A stretch of DNA of 45,087 bases from contig CANPXS010000004.1 in the NCBI GenBank assembly GCA_947586625.1, positions 1 through 45,087 of the forward strand, in the 5' to 3' direction. The notes beneath the pieces are model-generated. The model had not been told where the DNA came from and did not search any database. It was given only the letters and a program-made list of their open reading frames with translations. Source of the stretch: an uncultured Clostridia bacterium. Its GTDB lineage: Bacteria; Bacillota; Clostridia; Oscillospirales; CAG-272. Position numbers and translations under genes: made by a program. Positions 18,298-27,513 of this stretch are shown here, one piece after another. How positions within the stretch are numbered: position 1 is the stretch's first letter; the number at the start of each line of letters is the position of its first letter.

Positions 18298-18819
18298 ATG
18301 GCAGAGAGAAGAGCAAACTACACGGGCAAGGAGCACAATGAGCTCATTCGCCGTACGATGAGAAAAGAAGAGGACCGTCCGACGCCGGAGGTCACGCCGA
18401 TGATGCTGTTGCAGGAGATCACGCGCATCACGAGATGCATGACGGAAAAAGACGTCCCGACGCAGTCCATGCAGAACAGCAGCAGGCAGATACTGCGCGC
18501 GCTCGGTCATAAGGGCGGCATGTGCCAGCTCGACCTTGCGAAGATGACGCACCTCAAGCCTCCGACGATAAGCGTCGCGCTCCAGAAGATGGAGAGCGAG
18601 GGTCTTGTCACACGCGTCATCGACGAAAAGGACGGCAGAGCGACGCGAGTATATCTGACGGAGGCCGGAAACAGCATAAACGAAAAGGTCGTCGACCGCA
18701 TACGCGAGATAGACGCTGCGGCGATGCAGGGGGTGACGGAGGAGGAGAGCGCGGCTCTCGCCTCGGCGCTCATAAAGATACGCGACAATCTTAGGGCTTT
18801 CGCCGAATCCGAAAAGTAA
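18298..18819 (+). CDS. MarR-family transcriptional regulator
   Basis: wHTH with LDLAKMTHLKPPTISVALQKMESEGLVTRVIDEKDGRATRVYLTEAG; start set at MAERRANY because the ORF-track start lies inside the promoter. Confidence 0.92.
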   Translation: MAERRANYTGKEHNELIRRTMRKEEDRPTPEVTPMMLLQEITRITRCMTEKDVPTQSMQNSSRQILRALGHKGGMCQLDLAKMTHLKPPTISVALQKMESEGLVTRVIDEKDGRATRVYLTEAGNSINEKVVDRIREIDAAAMQGVTEEESAALASALIKIRDNLRAFAESEK

Positions 18820-18841
18820 AGATAGGGCATGGTGATTCGAG

Positions 18842-20629
18842 TTGAGACACAAGACACTTAAAGGATATCTCAAACCGTATTGGCTGCCGTCGATAATATC
18901 GCCGATCTTTATGCTCGGCGAGGTCTTCTGCGACCTGCTTTTGGCGCGGCTTATGGGACAGATTGTCAACGAGGGCGTACTCGCGCGTAACCAGGACGTC
19001 ATACTGCATTACGGTATGCTGATGCTGCTCGTCGCCGCGTGCGGCGGATTCATGGGCATATCGTGCGCGTGGACGGCGAGCGTTGCGTCGCAGGGCTTCG
19101 GCCACGATCTGCGGTGCGACATATTCCACCGCGTGATGTATCTGTCCGAGCAGCAGACGGACAAATTCACGACGGGTTCGCTCGTGACGCGTTTGACGAA
19201 CGATATAACGGTGCTTCAGGATATGGTGAACATGATACTGCGCATGTTTGTGCGCGCGCCCATGTTCTTCATCGGAGGCATAGTCATGACGCTGTCGCTC
19301 AACGTCCGCTTCGGATACGTTGTGCTCGCAGCGCTGCCCGTTTTGGCGGCGTCGGTCGTGGTAATGCTCAAAGTGGTCAATCCGATGTTTTCCAAAATTC
19401 AGACGAAGCTCGACCGCGTCAACGCTGTCGTTCAGGAAAACGTGAGCGGCGCGCGCGTCGTGAAAGCGTATACGCGCGAGGAGCACGAGATCGAGCGCTT
19501 CGACGCCGCGAACACCGACTTCCGCGATACGTCGTACAGAGTTTTCAAGATAATGGCGTACCTGATGCCGGTGATGAGCCTCGTAATGTATGCGGCGACG
19601 ATAGCGATATACTATCTCGGCTCGCAGCTCGTCAATGAGGCGGCGATGGTGGCGGCAGACGTGACGCTCGCATCGTTCCAGGTCGGAAGCGTCATGACGG
19701 CGGCGTCGTACATAACGCGCATACTTTCGTCGATAATGATGGTCAGCATGATGTTCCAGCAGATAGCGAGAGGCAAGGCGTCGGCGGACCGTGTGCGCGA
19801 GGTGCTTTTGTCTGCGCCCGTCATAGTCGGCGGCGACGCGGAGAATGGAAAGAGCGAATCCGGCGGAGAGGCGGAGACGGGGACAGTGGAGCTTCGCCAC
19901 GTATCGTTCCGCTATCCCGGTGCGTCCGGCGACTATGTACTCCACGACATCAATCTCAAGGTGAACAAGGGCGAAACTGTCGCCATAATCGGCGCGACGG
20001 GTTCGGGCAAGTCGTCGCTCGTGCAGCTTTTGCCGCGCTTCTACGACGCCGACGAAGGCGAGGTCTTGGTCGACGGCAGAAACGTAAAGGAATACGACCT
20101 CGACGCGTTGCGCCATAAGTTCGGATATGTGCTCCAGAAAGCGGAGCTGTTCTCGGGCTCGATCGCGGACAATATCCGTTGGGGCAACGACGAGGCGACC
20201 GACGACGAGGTAGTCGAGGCGGCGAAGATAGCGCAGGCAGACGATTTCATAATGTCGTTCAACGACGGCTACGGCGCTTACGTCGCCGAGAAGGGAACGT
20301 CCCTCTCCGGCGGTCAGAAGCAGCGAGTCTCGATAGCGCGCGCGATAGTGCGTCACCCGGAAATACTCGTGTTTGACGACAGCACGTCGGCGCTCGACTT
20401 AACGACGGAGGCAAAGCTGCAAAAGGCTCTCCGCGAGGGGCTCAAAGGTTCGACGGTCATAATGATAGCGCAGCGCATCGCGTCGGTCAAAAACGCGGAC
20501 AGGATAGCGGTGCTCGACCACGGCTCCGTCGTCGCGTTCGCGCCGCATGAGGAGCTGTTGCGCACGAGTCCCACATATCGTGACATTTACAGCTCGCAGA
20601 TGAAGAATTCGGACGGAGGTGCGGCGTGA
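18842..20629 (+). CDS. ABC exporter half-transporter (permease-ATPase), degenerate-site subunit
   Basis: GATGSGKSSLV, LSGGQKQRVSIARAI, ILVFDDSTSALD (catalytic Glu replaced by Asp), AQRI (H-loop His replaced by Gln); TTG start. Confidence 0.93.
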   Translation: MRHKTLKGYLKPYWLPSIISPIFMLGEVFCDLLLARLMGQIVNEGVLARNQDVILHYGMLMLLVAACGGFMGISCAWTASVASQGFGHDLRCDIFHRVMYLSEQQTDKFTTGSLVTRLTNDITVLQDMVNMILRMFVRAPMFFIGGIVMTLSLNVRFGYVVLAALPVLAASVVVMLKVVNPMFSKIQTKLDRVNAVVQENVSGARVVKAYTREEHEIERFDAANTDFRDTSYRVFKIMAYLMPVMSLVMYAATIAIYYLGSQLVNEAAMVAADVTLASFQVGSVMTAASYITRILSSIMMVSMMFQQIARGKASADRVREVLLSAPVIVGGDAENGKSESGGEAETGTVELRHVSFRYPGASGDYVLHDINLKVNKGETVAIIGATGSGKSSLVQLLPRFYDADEGEVLVDGRNVKEYDLDALRHKFGYVLQKAELFSGSIADNIRWGNDEATDDEVVEAAKIAQADDFIMSFNDGYGAYVAEKGTSLSGGQKQRVSIARAIVRHPEILVFDDSTSALDLTTEAKLQKALREGLKGSTVIMIAQRIASVKNADRIAVLDHGSVVAFAPHEELLRTSPTYRDIYSSQMKNSDGGAA

Positions 20630-22602
20630 TGAACGACAATGAAAAAAAGCCCGGCGCGGAAAAGTCCGAGACGGGTAAAAAGAATTTGTATCACGCGGAA
20701 AGACGCGAAATGAGTCTTGACGAGCTGAGGGAAGCGCAGAACAGTCAGAACCGCAACCGCGGTCCCGGTCCCGGAGGCGGCGGTCCGCGCGGCAGAGGCG
20801 GCATGATACGCGAAAAGCCGAAGGACACAAAGGGCACGATGCTGAAGCTCGTCCGCTACATAGGCAAGAGCGGCGGCGGACTTATCGCGATACTTCTCGT
20901 GATAATGCTGTTCACGACTGCGACGACGCTTATAACGCCCCGCATCGAGGGCAACCTCATCAACTGCATGACGCTCGGCGAGCTCGAGGACGGCACGGTC
21001 CGTCTACTCGTCGACTTTGACGGCGTTATTCTGTGGCTCGGCGTCATGGCGGTCATATATGTGCTCAACTGTATTCTTTCGCTCGTGCAGACGCTCGTAT
21101 CGGCGCGGCTGTCGCAGTGGACGGTATACAAGATGCGTTCGGACCTGTTCCGCCATATCGAATATCTTCCTATAAGGTACACGGACACGCACCCGCACGG
21201 CGACCTTATGAGCCGCATGACGAACGACGTCGACAACGTGTCGAACGCGATATCGCAGTCGATAACGTCGCTCATCTCGAGCGTGCTCACGCTTATCGGC
21301 GCGCTCGTTATGATAATCTGGTCGTGCCGCAAGGCGCCGGTCATGATAATTATCGCGATATGCACGATACCGATAACGTTCCTTTTGTCGGCGCTCCTTT
21401 CTAAGCTGATGCGCAAATACTTCGTCAAGCGTCAGGTGCTTCTCGGCAGCCTTAACGCGCAGGTCGAGGAGATGGTGACGGGTCACAAAACCGTCATGGC
21501 GTACGGCAAAGAAGACATGGCGATAGACGCGTTTGTCGAGACGAGCGAGGATTTCCGCAAGTGCTCGATAAAGGCTAACGTCTGGGGCGGCATCATGGGC
21601 CCCGTGATGAACGTCATAAACAACCTCAACTATCTGCTCGTAGCGGCGTTCGGCGGTTACTTCTGTATCAAGGGCGCGCTGCTCGTCGGCGACATCAACG
21701 CGATACTCAAATATTCGCAGCAGTTCTCGTTCCCGATATCGCAGATAGCGAACCAGTACGCGACGATCCTCACGGCTGTCGCGGGCGCGGAGCGCATATT
21801 CGCGATACTCGAATCGAAAAACGAGCCTGACGAGGGCAAGAGCAGTATCACCGTCGACGACATAAAGGGCAACATCGAGCTGAAAAACGTCGACTTCTCG
21901 TATAACGAAGGCGAGCCTGTGCTCAAAGGACTCGATCTGTCGGTCAAGCACGGTCAGAAGATAGCGATAGTCGGGGCGACGGGCTCGGGCAAGACGACGA
22001 TAGTCAATCTGATAACGCGGTTTTACGATATCGACGGCGGCTCGATAACGCTCGACGGCGTCGACCTTTACGACATACCGAAAAAGACGCTGCGCTCGGC
22101 AATAGCGATAGTTTTGCAGGACACGGTGCTGTTCTCCGACACTATCGGCGCCAATATCCGCTACGGCAAGCTCGACGCGACGGATGAGGAAGTCGTCGCG
22201 GCGGCGAGAACGGCGAACGCGGACGCGTTTGTGTCGCGTCTGCCGGATGGGTATAATACGATGCTGGCCGAGTCGGGTTCGAACATAAGCCAGGGGCAGC
22301 GTCAGCTTTTGTCGATAGCGAGAGCGGTGCTCGCCGACCCGAAGATACTGATACTCGACGAGGCGACGTCGTCGGTCGATACGCGCACCGAGATGCATAT
22401 CCAAGAGGCGATGTACAAGCTGATGGAGGGGCGCACGTCGCTCATCATCGCGCACCGACTGTCGACGATACGAGACGCGGACGTTATAGTCGTTATCGCG
22501 AACGGCAAGGTCGCGGAGGCGGGAAGTCACGAGGAGCTTCTCGAAGCGAAGGGCGAATATTACAAGCTCTATCAGTCCCAGTTCGCAGGCTTTGCGACGT
22601 GA
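20626..22602 (+). CDS. ABC exporter half-transporter (permease-ATPase), canonical-site subunit
   Basis: GATGSGKTTIV, ISQGQRQLLSIARAVL, ILILDEATSSVD, IIAHRLSTI; overlaps the upstream gene by 4 nt. Confidence 0.95.
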   Translation: MMNDNEKKPGAEKSETGKKNLYHAERREMSLDELREAQNSQNRNRGPGPGGGGPRGRGGMIREKPKDTKGTMLKLVRYIGKSGGGLIAILLVIMLFTTATTLITPRIEGNLINCMTLGELEDGTVRLLVDFDGVILWLGVMAVIYVLNCILSLVQTLVSARLSQWTVYKMRSDLFRHIEYLPIRYTDTHPHGDLMSRMTNDVDNVSNAISQSITSLISSVLTLIGALVMIIWSCRKAPVMIIIAICTIPITFLLSALLSKLMRKYFVKRQVLLGSLNAQVEEMVTGHKTVMAYGKEDMAIDAFVETSEDFRKCSIKANVWGGIMGPVMNVINNLNYLLVAAFGGYFCIKGALLVGDINAILKYSQQFSFPISQIANQYATILTAVAGAERIFAILESKNEPDEGKSSITVDDIKGNIELKNVDFSYNEGEPVLKGLDLSVKHGQKIAIVGATGSGKTTIVNLITRFYDIDGGSITLDGVDLYDIPKKTLRSAIAIVLQDTVLFSDTIGANIRYGKLDATDEEVVAAARTANADAFVSRLPDGYNTMLAESGSNISQGQRQLLSIARAVLADPKILILDEATSSVDTRTEMHIQEAMYKLMEGRTSLIIAHRLSTIRDADVIVVIANGKVAEAGSHEELLEAKGEYYKLYQSQFAGFAT

Positions 22603-22637
22603 TATGTAGTTTTACAGGGAAAAAACTTTTCGTAAAA

Positions 22638-22671
22638 AACAGAAGAAGGGGCGTACGCCCCTTCTTCTGTT
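22638..22671. terminator. bidirectional intrinsic terminator
   Basis: Perfect palindrome aacagaagaaggggcgt/acgccccttcttctgtt between convergent genes. Confidence 0.78.
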
Positions 22672-22689
22672 CCAAACTGCAAGTATATT

Positions 22690-23337
22690 TTACCACACAA
22701 AATTCGACCGCGCTGCCTCGCCGTTGTCGATGAGAATGTCCTGCGCCGTCATCGACTTATTCGTGACGGTGACGAAGTATGCCCACTCGGCGATCTCCTC
22801 GGGCGACGCCCATTTGCGCAGAGGCGTTTCGTCCATTATCTGTGCCCATAGCTCCGGTGTGTTTATGACGTGGTCGTTCAACTCCGTGTATACGCCGCCT
22901 GGCGACAGACTGTTCGACGTCGCACCGTATGCGGCGAGCCGCAGCGCGGTATTCTTCATATACGCGACGACACCGCCCTTCGACGCGGCGTATTCGGGAA
23001 ATTCTGCGCCCGTCGACGCACTCGCGGACGCAATAAAGAGCACGCTTTTTATCCCGTCGTGAAACGCGAATTTTTCGGTCACGCGCATCGTGCCTTTGAG
23101 ATTGACGTCGATATCGTGCCCCGTGTTCTGCACGCCGGCGTTATTGATGAGAATGTCGACGCTGCCTATATCGGGAAGATCGCCAGTGAGGACGTCGGCG
23201 GTATAGTGCGTGTAGGCGGGATGCGTAATCGTCGGCAGAAGCACGTCGATGCCTGCGACGGTGTGACCGTAGGCGAGAAATTTCTCGGCGACGGCGCGTC
23301 CGATGCCGCGGCTCGTGCCTGTTATGAGCGTGAGCAT
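22690..23337 (-). CDS. SDR-family oxidoreductase
   Basis: TGTSRGIGRAVAEKF, ILINNAGVQ, YAASKGGVVAYMKN. Confidence 0.92.
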   Translation of the reverse strand: MLTLITGTSRGIGRAVAEKFLAYGHTVAGIDVLLPTITHPAYTHYTADVLTGDLPDIGSVDILINNAGVQNTGHDIDVNLKGTMRVTEKFAFHDGIKSVLFIASASASTGAEFPEYAASKGGVVAYMKNTALRLAAYGATSNSLSPGGVYTELNDHVINTPELWAQIMDETPLRKWASPEEIAEWAYFVTVTNKSMTAQDILIDNGEAARSNFVW

Positions 23338-24074
23338 TGTTTTTTCTCCGTTATGTAATCAAAATATTCCTTGCCGACGCCGGCATTTTTCCATTTTTTG
23401 CATACGGTATAGCCGAGGTGCGAGAAGATGACCTCGCACAAAAGCTCGACCACCATGCCTGTCGCGGCGCATGTGACGCATTGAAGGAGCGACCAGCCGA
23501 AGAAAAAGTGGCTGACGATGAGGGCGAACGTAATATTGTCGGTGAACTGACCGACGGCGGTCGAGATGTATGTGCGGCACGCGTAAGCGGCGAATCCGTC
23601 CGTTTTCATCATTTTGCCGACGGCGAAATTGACGAAGTTGTTGACGAACGCGGACACGATGAACGCTATCGTGCTGCCGAGCAGCACGTACCACGTGCCG
23701 CCGACTGTCGCGTCGAGCGCATGGTTTATGACGTCCTCGCTGCCGTCGACGAACGATTCGCCCCAGACACCCGGCACTTTGCTCGATATGAAGAATATCG
23801 CGCATATGAGCAGGTTTACGGCGGAAGCAAACAGCGACGCTTCGGTCGCCGCCTTCGGTCCGAAATGTTTTGTGATGATGTCCATTGACAGAAAAGCGAT
23901 CCATGAGACGACTATTCCGCAGTCGAGGGCGAGCCAGTCGAAGGGGAGAGAAACGCTCTTGTTGGCGAGCAGATTCATCACGACGACGGACACGACGAAT
24001 ACCGACATAATAGACGACGGTATAGAGCGGAATAAGAGCGTGAGTTCACGGACCGTTGATTTGTTATTCGACAT
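23322..24074 (-). CDS. queuosine precursor transporter (VUT/YhhQ family)
   Basis: 250 aa polytopic; NLLANKSVSLPFDWLALDCGIVVSWIAFLSMDIITKHFGPKAATEASLFAS, YISTAVGQFTDN; preceded by a preQ1-I riboswitch-like leader. Confidence 0.88.
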   Translation of the reverse strand: MSNNKSTVRELTLLFRSIPSSIMSVFVVSVVVMNLLANKSVSLPFDWLALDCGIVVSWIAFLSMDIITKHFGPKAATEASLFASAVNLLICAIFFISSKVPGVWGESFVDGSEDVINHALDATVGGTWYVLLGSTIAFIVSAFVNNFVNFAVGKMMKTDGFAAYACRTYISTAVGQFTDNITFALIVSHFFFGWSLLQCVTCAATGMVVELLCEVIFSHLGYTVCKKWKNAGVGKEYFDYITEKKQCSRS

Positions 24075-24084
24075 AATGACACTT

Positions 24085-24120
24085 CCTTGTTTTTGTTTAG
24101 ATGGTTATCAAGCAACATCT
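24085..24120 (-). ncRNA. preQ1-I riboswitch
   Basis: Minus strand AGATGTTGCTTGATAACCATCTAAACAAAAACAAGG: P1 AGATG/CATCT, conserved C after AA before P1 3' strand, A-rich tail, pseudoknot P2 CTTG/CAAG that occludes the AAGGAAG Shine-Dalgarno of the transporter. Confidence 0.85.
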
Positions 24121-24124
24121 TATT

Positions 24125-24144
24125 TGCGGTGATATTCTACCGCA
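24125..24144 (-). other. hairpin in the 5' leader upstream of the riboswitch
   Basis: TGCGGT-agaatatc-ACCGCA (minus strand). Confidence 0.5.
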
Positions 24145-24150
24145 GTGACT

Positions 24151-24179
24151 ATTATAGCAGAATATCCGTAAAAATGCAA
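24151..24179 (-). promoter_or_regulatory. sigma-A-type promoter driving the riboswitch-transporter transcript
   Basis: Minus strand TTGCAT-N17-TATAAT. Confidence 0.7.
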
Positions 24180-24246
24180 TAGCGCGGGACGACATTTTTC
24201 AGTATAACAGCCGAAGATACAGATGTCTGCTTGTGCATATTGCAAA

Positions 24247-24275
24247 TTGACTTTTTTCGTGAAATGTGGTATAAT
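24247..24275 (+). promoter_or_regulatory. sigma-A-type promoter for ruvC
   Basis: TTGACT-N17-TATAAT. Confidence 0.7.
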
Positions 24276-24318
24276 ATAATGATTTTGGCAAGGATGAAAA
24301 AATGATGCGGAGGCGTGT

Positions 24319-24816
24319 ATGATAATACTCGGCGTCGACCCGGGGCTCGCTATCGCCGGGTGGGGCGTTATACAATATGAGCGGACGCGCTTTCGCGTGC
24401 TCGGATACGGTTCGGCGACGACAAAAGCGGGGATGAAGCTCGAAGACAGGCTTTTGTCGCTGCACCGCGATTTCTGCGATATAATCGAGCATTATCACCC
24501 CGACGCGTTCGCGGCGGAGGAGCTTTTTTGGAACACGAATCAGAAAACAGGCATCGCGGTCGCCGAGGCGAGGGGCGTTATAGTCATGACGGCGCGAAAG
24601 TACGGACTTGAACTTAACGAATATACGCCGCTTCAGATAAAGCAGTCGGTGACCGGCTACGGGCGCGCGACGAAGCAACAGATAATCACGATGGTGACGT
24701 CGCTGTTATGCTTGCCCGAGCCGCCGAAGCCTGACGACACTGCCGACGCGCTCGCGGCGGCTATATGCCATGCGAACACGTCGGGCTCGCCGCTGGCACG
24801 TTTTTACAATAACTGA
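24319..24816 (+). CDS. ruvC: crossover junction endodeoxyribonuclease RuvC
   Basis: ILGVDPGLAIAGWGVI, AAEELFWNTNQKTGIAVAEARGVI, QIKQSVTGYGRATKQQI, DDTADALAAAICH. Confidence 0.96.
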   Translation: MIILGVDPGLAIAGWGVIQYERTRFRVLGYGSATTKAGMKLEDRLLSLHRDFCDIIEHYHPDAFAAEELFWNTNQKTGIAVAEARGVIVMTARKYGLELNEYTPLQIKQSVTGYGRATKQQIITMVTSLLCLPEPPKPDDTADALAAAICHANTSGSPLARFYNN

Positions 24817-24840
24817 TACAGAGGATCAAGCTGTAAATAT

Positions 24841-25683
24841 ATGTGGATATCGGATAAATGGAAGGACTATGAGCTGCTCGACTGTTCGGACGGCGAGCGG
24901 CTCGAGAGGTGGGGAAAGTACGTGCTCGTGCGTCCCGACCCGCAGGTGATATGGAAAACGGAGCGCAGACGGCGCGAGTGGACGCACGCAGACGGCGTGT
25001 ATATGCGTTCGGAGCGCGGCGGGGGGAGCTGGCGCGGCAATCTGCCCGACGGATGGGAAATCGGCTACGGAAATCTTCGATTCGGACTTCACCCGATGGG
25101 ATTCAAGCATACGGGACTTTTCCCAGAGCAGGCTGTCAACTGGGACAGGATGCGCGAGCTAATAAGCGGCAGGAGCCGAAAGGTGTCGGTACTCAATCTG
25201 TTCGCGTACACGGGCGGCGCGACGGCGGTGTGCGCGGACGCGGGCGCGTCCGTATGCCACGTTGACGCGTCGCGCGGCATGGTCGCGCAGGCAAAGGAAA
25301 ATCTGCGTCTGTCGGGACTTGAAAACGCACATGTGCGATATATCGTCGACGACTGCAAGAAGTTCGTACAGCGCGAGATTAGGCGCGGCAGCAGATACGA
25401 CGCGATAATCATGGACCCGCCGTCGTACGGACGCGGACCGTCGGGCGAGGTGTGGAAGCTTGAGGACAGCATACATGAGTTTATCGCGCTGTCGTCAAAG
25501 CTTTTGTCGGACACGCCGCTCTTTTTCCTCGTAAATTCGTATACGACGGGACTGTCGCCGCTCTCGATGGAGTATATATTGCGCGTTGAGATAGGGAACG
25601 AGCGCGGCGGTCATCTCGAGTCGGGCGAGCTCGAAACGAAAGGGGCGCTGCCGTGCGGAGCGTCAGCGTGGTGGACGATATGA
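24841..25683 (+). CDS. class I SAM-dependent rRNA methyltransferase (RlmI/COG1092-like)
   Basis: VLNLFAYTGGATAVCADAGASVCHVDASRGMV, YDAIIMDPPSYGRGPSGEVWKLED. Confidence 0.88.
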   Translation: MWISDKWKDYELLDCSDGERLERWGKYVLVRPDPQVIWKTERRRREWTHADGVYMRSERGGGSWRGNLPDGWEIGYGNLRFGLHPMGFKHTGLFPEQAVNWDRMRELISGRSRKVSVLNLFAYTGGATAVCADAGASVCHVDASRGMVAQAKENLRLSGLENAHVRYIVDDCKKFVQREIRRGSRYDAIIMDPPSYGRGPSGEVWKLEDSIHEFIALSSKLLSDTPLFFLVNSYTTGLSPLSMEYILRVEIGNERGGHLESGELETKGALPCGASAWWTI

Positions 25684-26597
25684 TTGAAAATAATGAGAAC
25701 AGCGTTGATATAAAAACTCCGTTTATCGAGGTGCGCGACCTCGCGTTCGCGTATGAGGACGCGGACGGGAGGCGTCACGAGGCGCTTCGCGGCGTATCGC
25801 TGTCGATACCGAAGGGGCAGTTCGTCGCCGTGCTCGGTCACAACGGGAGCGGAAAGTCGACGTTTGCGAAGCTGCTCAATATGATACTTCTGCCAGACAA
25901 GGGCGAGATATACGTTGACGGCGAGCTCGTGTCCTCTCCCGTCGAGCCCGACGAGGACACGATATTCGCGGTCAGGCGCAGGATAGGAATGGTGCATCAG
26001 AATCCCGACAATCAAATTGTTGCATCGGTCGTGGAGGAGGATGTGGCGTTCGGGCCCGAAAATCTCGGCGTTGCGCCGGACGAGATTCGCAGGCGCGTGG
26101 ACGCGTCGCTCGACGCTGTCGGTATGCGCGAGTATGCGCTCGCGACGACGTCGCATCTGTCGGGAGGGCAGAAGCAGCGCGTCGCGGTCGCCGGCGTTAT
26201 AGCGATGCTGCCCGAGTGCATAATATTTGACGAGTCGACGTCGATGCTCGATCCGTCGGGGCGGCGCGACGTGATGAAGACGATACAGTATCTCAACCGT
26301 GAGCGCGGCATCACGATAATACACATAACGCACGATATGTCCGAGGCGGCGCTCGCCGACAGAGTCGTCGTTCTGTCGGACGGAGAGCTGTATCTCGACG
26401 GCACGCCGGATGAGATATTCTCGCGTCCCGACAAGCTGCGCGCTGTCGCGCTCGATGTGCCGCAGAGCGTCTCGCTGCTTCATGAGCTCGCGAAGTCCGT
26501 CGAAGGGTTCCGCGTACCCGACTGCATCAAGGACGCCGAGGAGTGTGCGGAGTATATATCTATGGAATTTGACAGGCTCGGGATTTCGGCTCGGTAA
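25653..26597 (+). CDS. ecfA1: ECF transporter ATPase EcfA1
   Basis: CbiO-type ABC ATPase: GHNGSGKSTFAKLLN, MVHQNPDNQIVASVVEEDVAFGPENLG, LSGGQKQRVAVAGVIAM; coding start may be internal to the ORF. Confidence 0.92.
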   Translation: MRSVSVVDDMIENNENSVDIKTPFIEVRDLAFAYEDADGRRHEALRGVSLSIPKGQFVAVLGHNGSGKSTFAKLLNMILLPDKGEIYVDGELVSSPVEPDEDTIFAVRRRIGMVHQNPDNQIVASVVEEDVAFGPENLGVAPDEIRRRVDASLDAVGMREYALATTSHLSGGQKQRVAVAGVIAMLPECIIFDESTSMLDPSGRRDVMKTIQYLNRERGITIIHITHDMSEAALADRVVVLSDGELYLDGTPDEIFSRPDKLRAVALDVPQSVSLLHELAKSVEGFRVPDCIKDAEECAEYISMEFDRLGISAR

Positions 26598-26658
26598 ATG
26601 TAAGGCTTTTGAAAGGAAACAAGTTGGCTTCTCTTTTCGGGAAGCGTTCGCATACGGA

Positions 26659-27513
26659 ATGTTACAGCTCGAGAACATAACATACACATACGGAGCAAAG
26701 ACGCCGTTTGAAAAACGCGCCGTCGACGGCGTCAGTCTGACGTTCGAGGACGGAAAGATAACGGGGCTTATAGGTCACACGGGATCGGGCAAATCGACGC
26801 TCGTGCAGATGCTGAACGGACTTATAAAGCCCGACAGCGGTCACATATATCTCGACGGGCGCGACATTTGGTCGGAGCCGAAGAAGATGCGGGACGTGAG
26901 GTTTCGCGTCGGACTCGTGATGCAGTACCCGGAGTATCAGCTTTTCGACGAGACGGTGCGCGCCGATATATCGTTCGGTCCGAAAAATATGGGATTGACG
27001 GAGAGCGAAATAGCCGAGAGAGTAGCGGAGGCGGCGACGTTTGCGGGAGTCGACGAGTCGCTGCTCGACAAGTCACCGTTCGACCTGTCGGGCGGGCAGA
27101 AGCGGCGCGCCGCCGTTGCCGGAGTCATGGCGATGCGTCCGAGCACGCTCGTGCTCGACGAGCCTGCCGCCGGTCTTGACCCGGCGGGGCGCGATTCGAT
27201 CTTGTCCGGCATACGCGGTTACTGCGAAAGCACGGGCGCGACGGTTATAATCGTGTCGCACAGCATGGAGGATATGGCGGTGTGGTGCGACAACGTAGCC
27301 GTTTTAGCTGACGGAAAGCTTTGCATGACGGGCACGCGCGAGGAGGTATTCATGCGCCGTGACGAGCTCGTTGCGGTCGGTCTCGGCGTACCGATGATAA
27401 CGGACATCGCGTATGCGCTCATGCGCCGCGGCTTTACGCTCGGCGGCGACATTTACACTGTCGCGGGAGTTGCAAAGTCACTCTCTGCTGCGGGAGGTGG
27501 ACGCCATGCGTGA
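26659..27513 (+). CDS. ecfA2: ECF transporter ATPase EcfA2
   Basis: GHTGSGKSTLVQMLNGLIKP, LVMQYPEYQLFDETVRADISFGPKNMGL, LVLDEPAAGLDPAGR; start set at MLQLEN. Confidence 0.93.
   Translation: MLQLENITYTYGAKTPFEKRAVDGVSLTFEDGKITGLIGHTGSGKSTLVQMLNGLIKPDSGHIYLDGRDIWSEPKKMRDVRFRVGLVMQYPEYQLFDETVRADISFGPKNMGLTESEIAERVAEAATFAGVDESLLDKSPFDLSGGQKRRAAVAGVMAMRPSTLVLDEPAAGLDPAGRDSILSGIRGYCESTGATVIIVSHSMEDMAVWCDNVAVLADGKLCMTGTREEVFMRRDELVAVGLGVPMITDIAYALMRRGFTLGGDIYTVAGVAKSLSAAGGGRHA

Noticed and set aside
18791-22530. Very long antisense ORFs (521 aa at 18791-20356 and 508 aa at 21004-22530, minus strand) opposite the ABC genes
   Set aside because: Arg/His/Tyr-rich, low-complexity translations with no recognisable domains, lying over clear conserved ABC genes; an artefact of codon bias that removes antisense stops
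25611-26687. 358-aa minus-strand ORF opposite ecfA1
   Set aside because: Shadow ORF of a clear ABC ATPase gene
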